Under the pieces are notes generated by a model that was given only the letters and a program-made list of their open reading frames with translations, made no database searches and was not told where the DNA came from. Source: Siphonodentalium dalli (Eukaryota > Mollusca > Scaphopoda > Gadilida > Siphonodentaliidae). From it: a stretch of 64,000 nucleotides of DNA. A program made the translations under genes and the position numbers. The stretch is taken from the NCBI GenBank assembly GCA_032622095.1, contig CP136068.1:431607-495606 (forward strand). The letters are read 5' to 3'. How positions within the stretch are numbered: the stretch's first letter is position 1; each line of letters opens with the position of its first letter. Below are positions 1 to 15,716 of the stretch, in pieces.

Positions 1-3000
1 TATATGTATGTGGTGGGGATACCTATATATGTATATCGTGGGGATACCTATATACGTGTGTGGTGGGGAGACCTATATATGTATGTGGTGGGGAGACCTA
101 TAGATGTATGTGGTGGTGTTACCTATATATGTATGTGGTGGGGATACCTATATATGTATGTGGTGGTGATACCTATAGATGTATGTGGTGGTGATACCTA
201 TATATGTATGTGGTGGTGATACCTATATATGTATGTGGTGGGGATACCTATATATGTGTGTGGTGGGGATATCTATAGATGTTTGTGGCGGGGAGACCTA
301 TATATGAATGTGGTGGGGATACCTATATATGTGTGTGGTGGGGACACCTATAGATGTGTGTGGTGGGGAAACCTATAGGTGTATGTGGTGGGGAGACCTA
401 TTTATGTATGTGGTGGGGATACCTATATATGTATGTGGCGGGGATACCTATATATGTATGTGGTGGGGATACCTATATATGTATGTGGTGGGGATACCTA
501 TAGATGTGTGTGGTGGGGATACATATAGATGTGTGTGGTGGGGATACCTATACATGTGTGTGGTCGGGATACCTATAGATGTGTGTGGTGGTGATACCTA
601 TATATGTGTGTGGTGGGGATACCTATATATGTATGTGGTGGTGATACCTATAGATGTATGTGGTTGGGATACCTATATATGTATGTGGTGGTGTTACCTA
701 TATATGTATGTGGTGGTGATACCTATATATGTATGTGGTGGGGATACCTATATATGTATGTGGTGGGGATACCTATATATGCATGTGGTGGGGATACCTA
801 TATATGTGTGTGGTGGGGATACCTATATATGTAAGTGGCGGGGATACCTATATATGTATGTGGTGGGGATACCTATATATGTGTGTGGTGGTGATACCTA
901 TAGATGTATGTGGTGGGGATACCTATATATGTGTGTGGTGGTGATACCTATATATGTGTGTGGTGGGGATACCTATATATGTATGTGGTGGGGAGACCTA
1001 TATATGTATGTGGTGGGGATACCTATATGTATGTGGTGGGGATACCATAGAGATGTATGTGGTGGGGATACCTATATATGTATGTGGTGGGAATACCTAT
1101 ATATGTATGTGGTGGGGATACCTATAGATGTATGTGGTGGTGATACCTATATATGTATGTGGTGGTGATACCTATATATGTATGTGGTGGGGATACCTAT
1201 ATATGTGTGTGGTGGGGATACCTATATATGTATGTGGTGGGATACCTATATATATATGTGGTGTGGATACCTATATATGTATGTGGTGGGGATACCTATA
1301 TATTTGAGTGGTGGTGATACCTATATATGTATGTGGTGGGGAGACCTATATATGAGTGTGGCGGGGATACCTATAGATGTGTGTGGTGGGGATACCTATA
1401 TATGTGTGTGGTGGTGATACATATAGATGTGTATGGTGGGGATACCTATAGATGTGTATGGAGGGGATACCTATATATGTGTGTGGCGGTGAAACATATA
1501 GATGTGTATGGTGGGGATACCTATAGATGTGTGTGGTGGGGATACCTATAGATGTATGTGGTGGGGATACCTATATATGTATGTGGTGGGGATACCTATA
1601 GATGTATGTGGTGGGGATACCTATATATGTATGTGGCAGAGATACATATAGATGTGTGTGGTGGGGATACCTATAAATGTATGTGGAGGGGATACCTATA
1701 TATGTTTGTGGTGGTGATACCTATAGATGTATGTGGTGGGGATACCTATATATGTATGTGGTGGTGATATCTATATATGTATGTGGTGGTGATAACTATA
1801 TATGTATGTGGTGGGGATACCTATATATGTATGTGGTGGGGATATCTATGTATGCATGTGGCGGGATACCTATATATGTATGTGGTGGGGATACCTATAT
1901 ATGTATGTGGTGGGGATACCTATAGATGTATGTGGTGGGGATACCTATATATGTATGTGGTGGGGATACCTATATATGCATGTGGCGGGGATACCTATAT
2001 ATGTGTGTGGTGGGGATACCTATATATGTATGTGGCGGGGATACCTATAGATGTATGTGGTGGGGATACCTATATATGTATGTGGTTGTGATATCTATAT
2101 ATGTATGTGGTGCTGATACCTATATATGTATGTGGTGGGGATACCTATATATGTATGTGGTGGGGATACCTATATATGCATGTGGCGGGATACCTATAGA
2201 TGTATGTGGTGGGGATACCTATATATGTATGTGGTGGGGATACCTATATATGTATGTGGTGGGGATACCTATAGATGTGTGTGGTGGTGATACCTATATA
2301 TGTATGTGGTGGTGATACCTATATATGTATGTGGTGGGGATACCTATATATGTGTGTGGTGGGGATACCTATATATGTATGTGGTGGGGATACCTATATA
2401 TGTTTGTGGTGGGGATACCTATATATGTATGTGGTGGGGATACCTATATATTTGAGTGGTGGTGATACCTATATATGTGTGTGGTGGGGATACCTATATA
2501 TGTATGTGGTGGTGATACCTATAGATGTATGTGGTTGGGATACCTATATATGTATGTGGTGGTGTTACCTATATATGTATGTGGTGGTGATACCTATATA
2601 TGTATGTGGTGGGGATACCTATATATGTATGTGGTGGGGATACCTATATATGCATGTGGTGGGGATACCTATATATTTGAGTGGTGGTGATACCTATATA
2701 TGTGTGTGGTGGGAATACCTATATATGTATGTGGTGGTGATACCTATAGATGTATGTGGTTGGGATACCTATATATGTGTGTGGTGGGGATACCTATATA
2801 TGTATGTAACGGGGATACCTATATATGTATATGGTGGGGATACCTATATATGTGTGTGGTGGTGATACCTATAGATGTATGTGGTGGGGATACCTATATA
2901 TGTATGTGGTGGTGTTACCTATATATGTATGTGGTGGTGATACCTATATATGTATGTGGTGGGGATACCTATATATGTATGTGGTGGGGATACCTATATA

Positions 3001-5840
3001 TGCATGTGGTGGGAATACCTATATATTTGAGTGGTGGTGATACCTATATATGTGTGTGGTGGGGATACCTATATATGTATGTGGTGGTGATACCTATAGA
3101 TGTATGTGGTTGGGATACCTATATATGTGTGTGGTGGGGATACCTATATATGTATGTGGCGGGGATACCTATATATGTATGTGGTGGGGATACCTATATA
3201 TGTGTGTGGTGGTGATACCTATAGATGTATGTGGTGGGGATACCTATATATGTGTGTGGTGGTGATACCTATATATGTGTGTGGTGGGGATACCTATATA
3301 TGTATGTGGTGGGGAGACCTATATATGTATGTGGTGGGGATACCTATATGTATGTGGTGGGGATACCATAGAGATGTATGTGGTGGGGATACCTATATAT
3401 GTATGTGGTGGGAATACCTATATATGTATGTGGTGGGGATACCTATAGATGTATGTGGTGGTGATACCTATATATGTATGTGGTGGTGATACCTATATAT
3501 GTATGTGGTGGGGATACCTATATATGTATGTGGTGGGGATACCTATATATGTATGTGGTGGGGATACCTATAGATGTATGTGGTGGGGATACCTATATAT
3601 GTATGTGGCAGAGATACATATAGATGTGTGTGGTGGGGATACCTATAAATGTATGTGGAGGGGATACCTATTTATGTTTGTGGTGGTGATACCTATAGAT
3701 GTATGTGGTGGGGATACCTATATATGTATGTGGTGGTGATACCTATATATGTATGTGGTGGTGATACCTATATATGTATGTGGTGGGGATACCTATATAT
3801 GTGTGTGGTGGTGATACCTATATATGTATGTGGTGGGGATACCTATAGATGTGTTGTGGGGATACCTATGGATGTATGTGGTGGGTATACCTATAGATGT
3901 GTGTCGCGGGGATACATATATATGTGTGTGGCGGGGATATCTATATATGTATGTGGCGGGGATACCTATATATGTTTGTGGTGAGGATACCTATATATGT
4001 ATGTGGTGGGGATACCTATATATGTGTGTGGTGGGGATACCTATATATGTATGTGGTGGGGATACCTATATATGTATGTGGCGGGGATACCTATATACGT
4101 GAGTGGTGGGGATACCTATATATGTATGTGGTGGGGATACCTATATATGTATGTCGTGGGGATACCTATATACGTGTGTGGTGGGGAGACCTATATATGT
4201 ATGTGGTGGGGAGACCTATAGATGTTTGTGGTGGTGTTACCTATATATGTATGTGGTGGGGATACCTATATATGTATGTGGTGGTGTTACCTATATATGT
4301 ATGTGGTGGTGATACCTATATATGTATGTGGTGGGGATACCTATATATGTATGTGGTGGGGATACCTATATATGCATGTGGTGGGGATACCTATATATTT
4401 GAGTGGTGGTGATACCTATATATGTGTGTGGTGGGGATACCTATATATGTATGTGGTGGTGATACCTATAGATGTATGTGGTTGGGATACCTATATATGT
4501 GTGTGGTGGGGATACCTATATATGTATGTGGCGGGGATACCTATATATGTATATGGTGGGGATACCTATATATGTGTGTGGTGGTGATACCTATAGATGT
4601 ATGTGGTGGGGATACCTATATATGTATGTGGTGGTGTTACCTATATATGTATGTGGTGGTGATACCTATATATGTATGTGGTGGGGATACCTATATATGT
4701 ATGTGGTGGGGATACCTATATATGCATGTGGTGGGGATACCTATATATTTGAGTGGTGGTGATACCTATATATGTGTGTGGTGGGGATACCTATATATGT
4801 ATGTGGTGGTGATACCTATAGATGTATGTGGTTGGGATACCTATATATGTGTGTGGTGGGGATACCTATATATGTATGTGGCGGGGATACCTATATATGT
4901 ATGTGGTGGGGATACCTATATATGTGTGTGGTGGTGATACCTATAGATGTATGTGGTGGGGATACCTATATATGTGTGTGGTGGTGATACCTATATATGT
5001 GTGTGGTGGGGATACCTATATATGTATGTGGTGGGGAGACCTATATATGTATGTGGTGGGGATACCTATATGTATGTGGTGGGGATACCATAGAGATGTA
5101 TGTGGTGGGGATACCTATATATGTATGTGGTGGGAATACCTATATATGTATGTGGTGGGGATACCTATAGATGTATGTGGTGGTGATACCTATATATGTA
5201 TGTGGTGGTGATACCTATATATGTATGTGGTGGGGATACCTATATATGTATGTGGTGGGGATACCTATATATGTATGTGGTGGGGATACCTATAGATGTA
5301 TGTGGTGGGGATACCTATATATGTATGTGGCAGAGATACATATAGATGTGTTTGGTGGGGATACCTATAAATGTATGTGGAGGGGATACCTATATATGTT
5401 TGTGGTGGTGATACCTATAGATGTATGTGGTGGGGATACCTATATATGTATGTGGTGGTGATACCTATATATGTATGTGGTGGTGATACCTATATATGTA
5501 TGTGGTGGGGATACCTATATATGTGTGTGGTGGTGATACCTATATATGTATGTGGTGGGGATACCTATAGATGTGTTGTGGGGATACCTATAGATGTATG
5601 TGGTGGGTATACCTATAGATGTGTGTCGCGGGGATACATATATATGTGTGTGGCGGGGATATCTATATATGTATGTGGCGGGGATACCTATATATGTTTG
5701 TGGTGAGGATACCTATATATGTATGTGGTGGGGATACCTATATATGTGTGTGGTGGGGATACCTATATATGTATGTGGTGGGGATACCTATATATGTATG
5801 TGGCGGGGATACCTATATACGTGAGTGGTGGGGATACCTA
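1..5840 (+). repeat. Higher-order repeat copy A1
   Basis: The first higher-order copy, defined by the rare run TATACGTGTG followed by two GAGACC units (first seen at 51). The order of variant units over 1-2,200 recurs at an offset of exactly 5,840 bp with only a few substitutions, for example GAGTG near 1,355 against GAATG near 7,195. From about 2,275 the offset drops to 5,666, so copy A2 lacks about 174 bp (seven units) here. The left boundary is arbitrary because the window opens inside the array. Confidence 0.85.
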
Positions 5841-6059
5841 TATATGTATGTGGTGGGGATACCTATATATGTATGTCGTGGGGATACCTATATACGTGTG
5901 TGGTGGGGAGACCTATATATGTATGTGGTGGGGAGACCTATAGATGTATGTGGTGGTGTTACCTATATATGTATGTGGTGGGGATACCTATATATGTATG
6001 TGGTGGTGATACCTATAGATGTATGTGGTGGTGATACCTATATATGTATGTGGTGGTGA
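2700..6059 (+). repeat. 1,722-bp tandem duplication inside A1
   Basis: Variant-unit order from about 2,700 to 4,330 recurs at +1,722 bp. Examples are the GATACCATAGAGATG unit at 3,361 and 5,083, the CAGAGATACATATAG unit near 3,608 and 5,330, and the truncated GATGTGTTGTGGGG unit near 3,850 and 5,573. Inside both halves is a 14-unit (350-bp) sub-repeat marked by GTGGTTGGG, with starts near 2,758 and 3,108 and again near 4,480 and 4,830. The near identity of the halves points to a recent unequal exchange. Copy A2 has only one such half. Confidence 0.85.
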
Positions 6060-9000
6060 TACCTATATATGTATGTGATGGGGATACCTATATATGTGTG
6101 TGGTGGGGATATCTATAGATGTTTGTGGCGGGGAGACCTATATATGAATGTGGTGGGGATACCTATATATGTGTGTGGTGGGGACACCTATAGATGTGTG
6201 TGGTGGGGAAACCTATAGGTGTATGTGGTGGGGAGACCTATTTATGTATGTGGTGGGGATACCTATATATGTATGTGGCGGGGATACCTATATATGTATG
6301 TGGTGGGGATACCTATATATGTATGTGGTGGGGATACCTATAGATGTGTGTGGTGGGGATACATATAGATGTGTGTGGTGGGGATACCTATACATGTGTG
6401 TGGTCGGGATACCTATAGATGTGTGTGGTGGTGATACCTATATATGTGTGTGGTGGGGATACCTATATATGTATGTGGTGGTGATACCTATAGATGTATG
6501 TGGTTGGGATACCTATATATGTATGTGGTGGTGTTACCTATATATGTATGTGGTGGTGATACCTATATATGTATGTGGTGGGGATACCTATATATGTATG
6601 TGGTGGGGATACCTATATATGCATGTGGTGGGGATACCTATATATGTGTGTGGTGGGGATACCTATATATGTATGTGGCGGGGATACCTATATATGTATG
6701 TGGTGGGGATACCTATATATGTGTGTGGTGGTGATACCTATAGATGTATGTGGTGGGGATACCTATATATGTGTGTGGTGGTGATACCTATATATGTGTG
6801 TGGTGGGGATACCTATATATGTATGTGGTGGGGAGACCTATATATGTATGTGGTGGGGATACCTATATGTATGTGGTGGGGATACCATAGAGATGTATGT
6901 GGTGGGGATACCTATGTATCTATGTGGTGGGAATACCTATATATGTATGTGGTGGGGATACCTATAGATGTATGTGGTGGTGATACCTATATATGTATGT
7001 GGTGGTGATACCTATATATGTATGTGGTGGGGATACCTATATATGTGTGTGGTGGGGATACCTATATATGTATGTGGTGGGATACCTATATATATATGTG
7101 GTGTGGATACCTATATATGTATGTGGTGGGGATACCTATATATTTGAGTGGTGGTGATACCTATATATGTATGTGGTGGGGAGACCTATATATGAATGTG
7201 GCGGGGATACCTATAGATGTGTGTGGTGGGGATACCTATATATGTGTGTGGTGGTGATACATATAGATGTGTATGGTGGGGATACCTATAGATGTGTATG
7301 GAGGGGATACCTATATATGTGTGTGGCGGTGAAACATATAGATGTGTATGGTGGGGATAACTATAGATGTGTGTGGTGGGGATACCTATAGATGTATGTG
7401 GTGGGGATACCTATATATGTATGTGGTGGGGATACCTATAGATGTATGTGGTGGGGATACCTATATATGTATGTGGCAGAGATACATATAGATGTGTGTG
7501 GTGGGGATACCTATAAATGTATGTGGAGGGGATACCTATATATGTTTGTGGTGGTGATACCTATAGATGTATGTGGTGGGGATACCTATATATGTATGTG
7601 GTGGTGATACCTATATATGTATGTGGTGGTGATACCTATATATGTATGTGGTGGGGATACCTATATATGTATGTGGTGGGGATATCTATGTATGCATGTG
7701 GCGGGATACCTATATATGTATGTGGTGGGGATACCTATATATGTATGTGGTGGGGATACCTATAGATGTATGTGGTGGGGATACCTATATATGTATGTGG
7801 TGGGGATACCTATATATGCATGTGGCGGGGATACCTATATATGTGTGTGGTGGGGATACCTATATATGTATGTGGCGGGGATACCTATAGATGTATGTGG
7901 TGGGGATACCTATATATGTATGTGGTGGGGATACCTATAGATGTGTGTGGTGGTGATACCTATATATGTATGTGGTGGTGATACCTATATATGTATGTGG
8001 TGGGGATACCTATATATGTGTGTGGTGGGGATACCTATATATGTATGTGGTGGGGATACCTATATATGTTTGTGGTGGGGATACCTATATATGTATGTGG
8101 TGGGGATACCTATATATTTGAGTGGTGGTGATACCTATATATGTGTGTGGTGGGGATACCTATATATGTATGTGGTGGTGATACCTATAGATGTATGTGG
8201 TTGGGATACCTATATATGTATGTGGTGGTGTTACCTATATATGTATGTGGTGGTGATACCTATATATGTATGTGGTGGGGATACCTATATATGTATGTGG
8301 TGGGGATACCTATATATGCATGTGGTGGGGATACCTATATATTTGAGTGGTGGTGATACCTATATATGTGTGTGGTGGGGATACCTATATATGTATGTGG
8401 TGGTGATACCTATAGATGTATGTGGTTGGGATACCTATATATGTGTGTGGTGGGGATACCTATATATGTATGTGGCGGGGATACCTATATATGTATGTGG
8501 TGGGGATACCTATATATGTGTGTGGTGGTGATACCTATAGATGTATGTGGTGGGGATACCTATATATGTATGTGGTGGTGTTACCTATATATGTATGTGG
8601 TGGTGATACCTATATATGTATGTGGTGGGGATACCTATATATGTATGTGGTGGGGATACCTATATATGCATGTGGTGGGGATACCTATATATTTGAGTGG
8701 TGGTGATACCTATATATGTGTGTGGTGGGGATACCTATATATGTATGTGGTGGTGATACCTATAGATGTATGTGGTTGGGATACCTATATATGTGTGTGG
8801 TGGGGATACCTATATATGTATGTGGCGGGGATACCTATATATGTATGTGGTGGGGATACCTATATATGTGTGTGGTGGTGATACCTATAGATGTATGTGG
8901 TGGGGATACCTATATATGTGTGTGGTGGTGATACCTATATATGTGTGTGGTGGGGATACCTATATATGTATGTGGTGGGGAGACCTATATATGTATGTGG

Positions 9001-11035
9001 TGGGGATACCTATATGTATGTGGTGGGGATACCATAGAGATGTATGTGGTGGGGATACCTATATATGTATGTGGTGGGAATACCTATATATGTATGTGGT
9101 GGGGATACCTATAGATGTATGTGGTGGGAATACCTATATATGTATGTGGTGGGGATACCTATATATGTATGTGGTGGTGATACCTATATATGTATGTGGT
9201 GGGGATACCTATATATGTATGTGGTGGGGATACCTATAGATGTATGTGGTGGGGATACCTATATATGTATGTTGCAGAGATACATATAGATGTGTGTGGT
9301 GGGGATACCTATAAATGTATGTGGTGGGGATACCTATATATGTATGTGGTGGTGATACCTATATATGTATGTGGTGGTGATACCTATATATGTATGTGGT
9401 GGGGATACCTATATATGTATGTGGTGGGGATATCCATGTATGCATGTGGCGGGATACCTATATATGTATGTGGTGGGGATACCTATATATGCATGTGGCG
9501 GGGATACCTATATATGTGTGTGGTGGGGATACCTATATATGTATGTGGCGGGGATACCTATAGATGTATGTGGTGGGGATACCTATATATGTATGTGGTG
9601 GTGATACCTATATATGTATGTGGTGCTGATACCTATATATGTATGTGGTGGGGATACCTATATATGTATGTGGTGGGGATACCTATATATGCATGTGGCG
9701 GGATACCTATAGATGTATGTGGTGGGGATACCTATATATGTATGTGGTGGGGATACCTATATATGTATGTGGTGGGGATACCTATAGATGTGTGTGGTGG
9801 TGATACCTATATATGTAAGTGGTGGTGATACCTATATATGTATGTGGTGTGGATACCTATATATGTGTGTGGTGGGGATACCTATATATGTATGTGGTGG
9901 GGATACCTATATATGTTTGTGGTGGGGATACCTATATATGTATGTGGTGGGGATACCTATATATTTGAGTGGTGGTGGTGATACCTATATATGTATGTGG
10001 TGGGGAGACCTGTATATGAATGTGGCGGGGATACCTATAGATGTGTGTGGTGGGGATACCTATAGATGTGTGTGGTGGGGATACATATAGATGTGTATGG
10101 TGGGGATACCTATAGATGTGTATGGAGGGGATACCTATAGATGTATGTGGTAGGGATACCTATACATGTGTGTGGCGGTGAAACTTATAGATGTGTATGG
10201 TGGGGATACCTATATATGTGTGTGGTGGGGATACCTATAGATGTGTGTGGTGGCGATACATATAGATGTGTGTGGTGGGGATACCTATAGTTGTATGTGG
10301 TGGGGATACCTATATATGTATGTGGCAGTGATACATATAGATGTGTGTGGTGGGAATACCTATAAACGTATGTGGTGGGGATACCTATATATGTATGTGG
10401 TGGGGATACCTATAGATGTATGCGGTGGGGATACCTATATATGTGTGTGGCGGTGATACATATAGATGTGTATGGTGGGGATACCTATAGATGTGTATGG
10501 AGGGGAAACCTATAGATGTATGTGGTGGGGATATCTATATGTGTGTGGCGGTGAAACATATAGATGTGTATGGTGGGGATACCTATATATGTATGTGGTG
10601 GGGATACCTATATATGTATGTGGTGGGGATACATATATATGTGTGTGGTGGGGATACCTATAGATGTATGTGGTGGGGATAACTATATATGTATGTGGTG
10701 GGGATACCTATAGATGTATGTGGTGGGGATAACTATATATGTATTTGGTGGGGATACCTATATATGTGTGTTGTGGGGATACCTATAGATGTATGTGGTG
10801 GGGATACCTATATATGTTTGTGGTGGGGATACCTATAGATGTATGTGGTGGGGATACCTATATTTGTATGTGGCGGGGATACCTATATATGTGTGTGGTG
10901 GGGATACCTATATATGTATGTGGTGGGGATACCTATATATGTGTGTGGTGGGGATACCTATATATGTATGTGGTGGGGATACCTATATATGTATGTGGCG
11001 GGGATACCTATATACGTGTGTGGTGGGGATACCTA
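5841..11035 (+). repeat. Higher-order repeat copy A2
   Basis: The second copy, 5,195 bp to the next TATACGTGTG marker. Its first 2.1 kb matches A1 almost base for base. It holds three GTGGTTGGG sub-repeat starts near 8,198, 8,423 and 8,773 (spacings 225 and 350 bp), as in A1. A 28-bp unit with an extra GTG triplet lies near 9,966-9,985. The last 1.7 kb (about 9,300-11,035) departs from A1 and resembles the distal parts of A3 and A4. Confidence 0.8.
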
Positions 11036-14000
11036 TATATGTATGTGGTGGGGATACCTATATATGTATGTCGTGGGGATACCTATATACGTGTGTGGTG
11101 GGGAGACCTATATATGTATGTGGTGGGGAGACCTATAGATGTATGTGGTGGTGTTACCTATATATCTATGTGGTGGGGATACCTATATATGTATGTGGTG
11201 GTGATACCTATAGATGTATGTGGTGGTGATACCTATATATGTATGTGGTGGTGATACCTATATATGTATGTGGTGGGGATACCTATATATGTGTGTGGTG
11301 GGGATATCTATAGATGTTTGTGGCGGGGAGACCTATATATGAATGTGGTGGGGATACCTATATATGTGTGTGGTGGGGACACCTATAGATGTGTGTGGTG
11401 GGGAAACCTATAGGTGTATGTGGTGGGGAGACCTATTTATGTATGTGGTGGGGATACCTATATATGTATGTGGCGGGGATACCTATATATGTATGTGGTG
11501 GGGATACCTATATATGTATGTGGTGGGGATACCTATAGATGTGTGTGGTGGGGATACATATAGATGTGTGTGGTGGGGATACCTATACATGTGTGTGGTC
11601 GGGATACCTATAGATGTGTGTGGTGGTGATACCTATATATGTGTGTGGTGGGGATACCTATATATGTATGTGGTGGTGATACCTATAGATGTATGTGGTT
11701 GGGATACCTATATATGTATGTGGTGGTGTTACCTATATATGTATGTGGTGGTGATACCTATATATGTATGTGGTGGGGATACCTATATATGTATGTGGTG
11801 GGGATACCTATATATGCATGTGGCGGGATACCTATAGATGTATGTGGTGGGGATACCTATATATGTATGTGGTGGGGATACCTATAGATGTATGTGGTGG
11901 GGATACCTATATATGTATGTGGTGGGGATACCTATAGATGTATGTGGTGGGGATACCTATATATGTATGTGGTGGGGATACCTATATATGCATGTGGTGG
12001 GGATACCTATATATGTGTGTGGTGGGGATACCTATATATGTATGTGGCGGGGATACCTATATATGTATGTGGTGGGGATACCTATATATGTGTGTGGTGG
12101 TGATACCTATAGATGTATGTGGTGGGGATACCTATATATGTGTGTGGTGGTGATACCTATATATGTGTGTGGTGGGGATACCTATATATGTAGGTGGTGG
12201 GGAGACCTATATATGTATGTGGTGGGGATACCTATATGTATGTGGTGGGGATACCATAGAGATGTATGTGGTGGGGATACCTATATATGTATGTGGTGGG
12301 AATACCTATATATGAATGTGGTGGGGATACCTATAGATGTATGTGGTGGTGATACCTATATATGTATGTGGTGGTGATACCTATATATGTATGTGGTGGG
12401 GATACCTATATATGTGTGTGGTGGGGATACCTATATATGTATGTGGTGGGATACCTATATATATATGTGGTGGGGATACCTATATATGTATGTGGTGGGG
12501 ATACCTATATATTTGAGTGGTGGTGATACCTATATATGTATGTGGTGGGGAGACCTATATATGAATGTGGCGGGGATACCTATAGATGTGTGTGGTGGGG
12601 ATACCTATATATGTGGTGGTGATACATATAGATGTGTATGGTGGGGATACCTATAGATGTGTATGGAGGGGATACCTATATATGTGTGTGGCGGTGAAAC
12701 ATATAAATGTGTATGGTGGGGATACCTATAGATGTGTGTGGTGGGGATACCTATAGATGTATGTGGTGGGGATACATATATATGTATGTGGTGGGGATAC
12801 CTATAGATGTATGTGGTGGGGATACCTATATATGTATGTGGCAGAGATACATATAGATGTGTGTGGTGGGGATACCTATAAATGTATGTGGAGGGGATAC
12901 CTATATATGTTTGTGGTGGTGATACCTATAGATGTATGTGGTGGGGATACCTATATATGTATGTGGTGGTGATACCTATATATGTATGTGGTGGTGATAC
13001 CTATATATGTATGTGGTGGGGATACCTATATATGTATGTGGTGGGGATATCTATGTATGCATGTGGCGGAATACCTATATATGTATGTGGTGGGGATACC
13101 TATATATGTATGTGGTGGGGATACCTATAGATGTATGTGGTGGGGATACCTATATATGTATGTGGTGGGGATACCTATATATGCATGTGGCGGGGATACC
13201 TATATATGTGTGTGGTGGGGATACCTATATATGTATGTGGTGGGATACCTATATATGTATGTGGTGGGGATACCTATATATGTATGTGGTGGGGATACCT
13301 ATATATTTGAGTGGTGGTGATACCTATATATGTATGTGGTGGGGAGACCTATATATGAATGTGGCGGGGATACCTATAGATGTGTGTGGTGGGGATACCT
13401 ATATATGTGGTGGTGATACATATAGATGTGTATGGTGGGGATACCTATAGATGTGTATGGAGGGGATACCTATATATGTGTGTGGCGGTGAAACATATAG
13501 ATGTGTATGGTGGGGATACCTATAGATGTGTGTGGTGGGGATACCTATAGATGTATGTGGTGGGGATACATATATATGTATGTGGTGGGGATACCTATAG
13601 ATGTATGTGGTGGGGATACCTATATATGTATGTGGCAGAGATACATATAGATGTGTGTGGTGGGGATACCTATAAATGTATGTGGAGGGGATACCTATAT
13701 ATGTTTGTGGTGGTGATACCTATAGATGTATGTGGTGGGGATACCTATATATGTATGTGGTGGTGATACCTATATATGTATGTGGTGGTGATACCTATAT
13801 ATGTATGTGGTGGGGATACCTATATATGTATGTGGTGGGGATATCTATGTATGCATGTGGCGGAATACCTATATATGTATGTGGTGGGGATACCTATATA
13901 TGTATGTGGCGGGGATACCTATAGATGTATGTGGTGGGGATACCTATATATGTATGTGGTGGTGATACCTATATATGTATGTGGTGGTGATACCTATATA

Positions 14001-15716
14001 TGTATGTGGTGGGGATACCTATATATGTATGTGGTGGGGATACCTATATATGCATGTGGCGGGATACCTATAGATGTATGTGGTGGGGATACCTATATAT
14101 GCATGTGGCGGGATACCTATAGATGTATGTGGTGGGGATACCTATATATGTATGTGGTGGGGATACCTATATATGTATGTGGTGGGGATACCTTTAGATG
14201 TGTGTGGTGGTGATACCTATATATGTATGTGGTGGTGATACCTATATATGTATGTGGTGGGGATACCTATATATGTGTGTGGTGGGGATACCTATATATG
14301 TATGTGGTGGGGATACCTATATATGTTTGTGGTGGGGATACCTATATATGTATGTGGTGGGGATACCTATATATTTGAGTGGTGGTGATACCTATATATG
14401 TATGTGGTGGGGAGACCTATATATGAATGTGGCGGGGATACCTATAGATGTGTGTGGTGGGGATACCTATAGATGTGTGTGGTGGGGATACATATAGATG
14501 TGTATGGTGGGGATACCTATAGATGTGTATGGAGGGGATACCTACAGATGTATGTGGTAGGGATACCTATACATGTGTGTGGCGGTGAAACATATAGATG
14601 TGTGTGGTGGGGATACCTATAGATGTATGTGGTGGGGATACCTATATATGTATGTGGCAGTGATACATATAGATGTGTGTGGTGGGAATACCTATAAATG
14701 TATGTGGTGGGGATACCTATATATGTATGTGGTGGGGATACCTATAGATGTATGCGGTGGGGATACCTATATATGTGTGTGGCGGTGATACATATAGATG
14801 TGTATGGTGGGGATACCTATAGATGTGTATGGAGGGGAAACCTATAGATGTATGTGGTGGGGATACCTATATATGTGTGTGGCGGTGAAACATATAGATG
14901 TGTATGGTGGGGATACCTATATATGTATGTGGTGGGGATACCTATATATGTATGTGGTGGGGATACCTATAGATGTATGTGGTGGGGATACTTATATATG
15001 TATGTGGTGGGGATACATATATATGTGTGTGGTGGGGATACCTATAGATGTATGTGGTGGGGATAACTATATATGTATGTGGTGGGGATACCTATAGATG
15101 TATGTGGTGGGGATACCTATATATGTAATTGGTGGGGATACCTATATATGTAATTGGTGGGGATACCTATATATGTGTGTGGTGGGGATACCTATAGATG
15201 TATGTGGTGGGGATACCTATATATGTGTGTGGTGGGGATACATATAGATGTATGTGGTGGGATACCTATATATGTATGTGGTGGGGATACCTATATATGT
15301 ATGTGGTGGGAATACCTATATATGTTTGTGGTGGGGATACCTATAGATGTATGTGGTGGGGATACCTATATTTGTATGTGGTGGGGATACCTATATATGT
15401 GTGTGGTGGTGATACCTATATATGTATGTGGTGGGGATACCTATAGATGTGTTGTGGGGATACCTATAGATGTATGTGGTGGGGATACCTATAGATGTGT
15501 GTCGCGGGGATACATATATATGTGTGTGGCGGGGATATTTATATATGTATGTGGCGGGGATACCTATATATGTGTGTGGTGGGGATACCTATATATGTAT
15601 GTGGTGGGGATACCTATATATGTGTGTGGTGGGGATACCTATATATGTATGTGGTGGGGATACCTATATATGTATGTGGCGGGGATACCTATATACGTGT
15701 GTGGTGGGGATACCTA
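11036..15716 (+). repeat. Higher-order repeat copy A3
   Basis: The third copy, 4,681 bp to the next marker. It starts with the same rare unit series as A1 and A2: TATGTCGTGG, TATACGTG, two GAGACC units, a GTGTTACC unit, GACACC and GAAACC. It contains a tandem 794-bp duplication listed separately. Confidence 0.8.
12387..13980 (+). repeat. 794-bp tandem duplication inside A3
   Basis: Variant-unit order around 12,470-13,170 recurs at +794 bp. Both halves share the short unit reading TATATATGTGGTGGTG (near 12,605 and 13,399), the CAGAGATACATATAG unit and the GCATGTGGCGGAATACC unit. The short unit is about four bases shorter than normal and is seen in no other copy, so this duplication is younger than the origin of A3. 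Confidence 0.8.

Noticed and set aside
308-1168. Long + strand open frames in the array (also 6,148-7,008, 40,005-40,820, 49,825-50,598 and many more)
   Set aside because: They result from a stop-free 25-bp unit read in rotating phase. Frames overlap in all three phases, have no start context, splice signals or domain, and end at random variant units. None is annotated as a gene.
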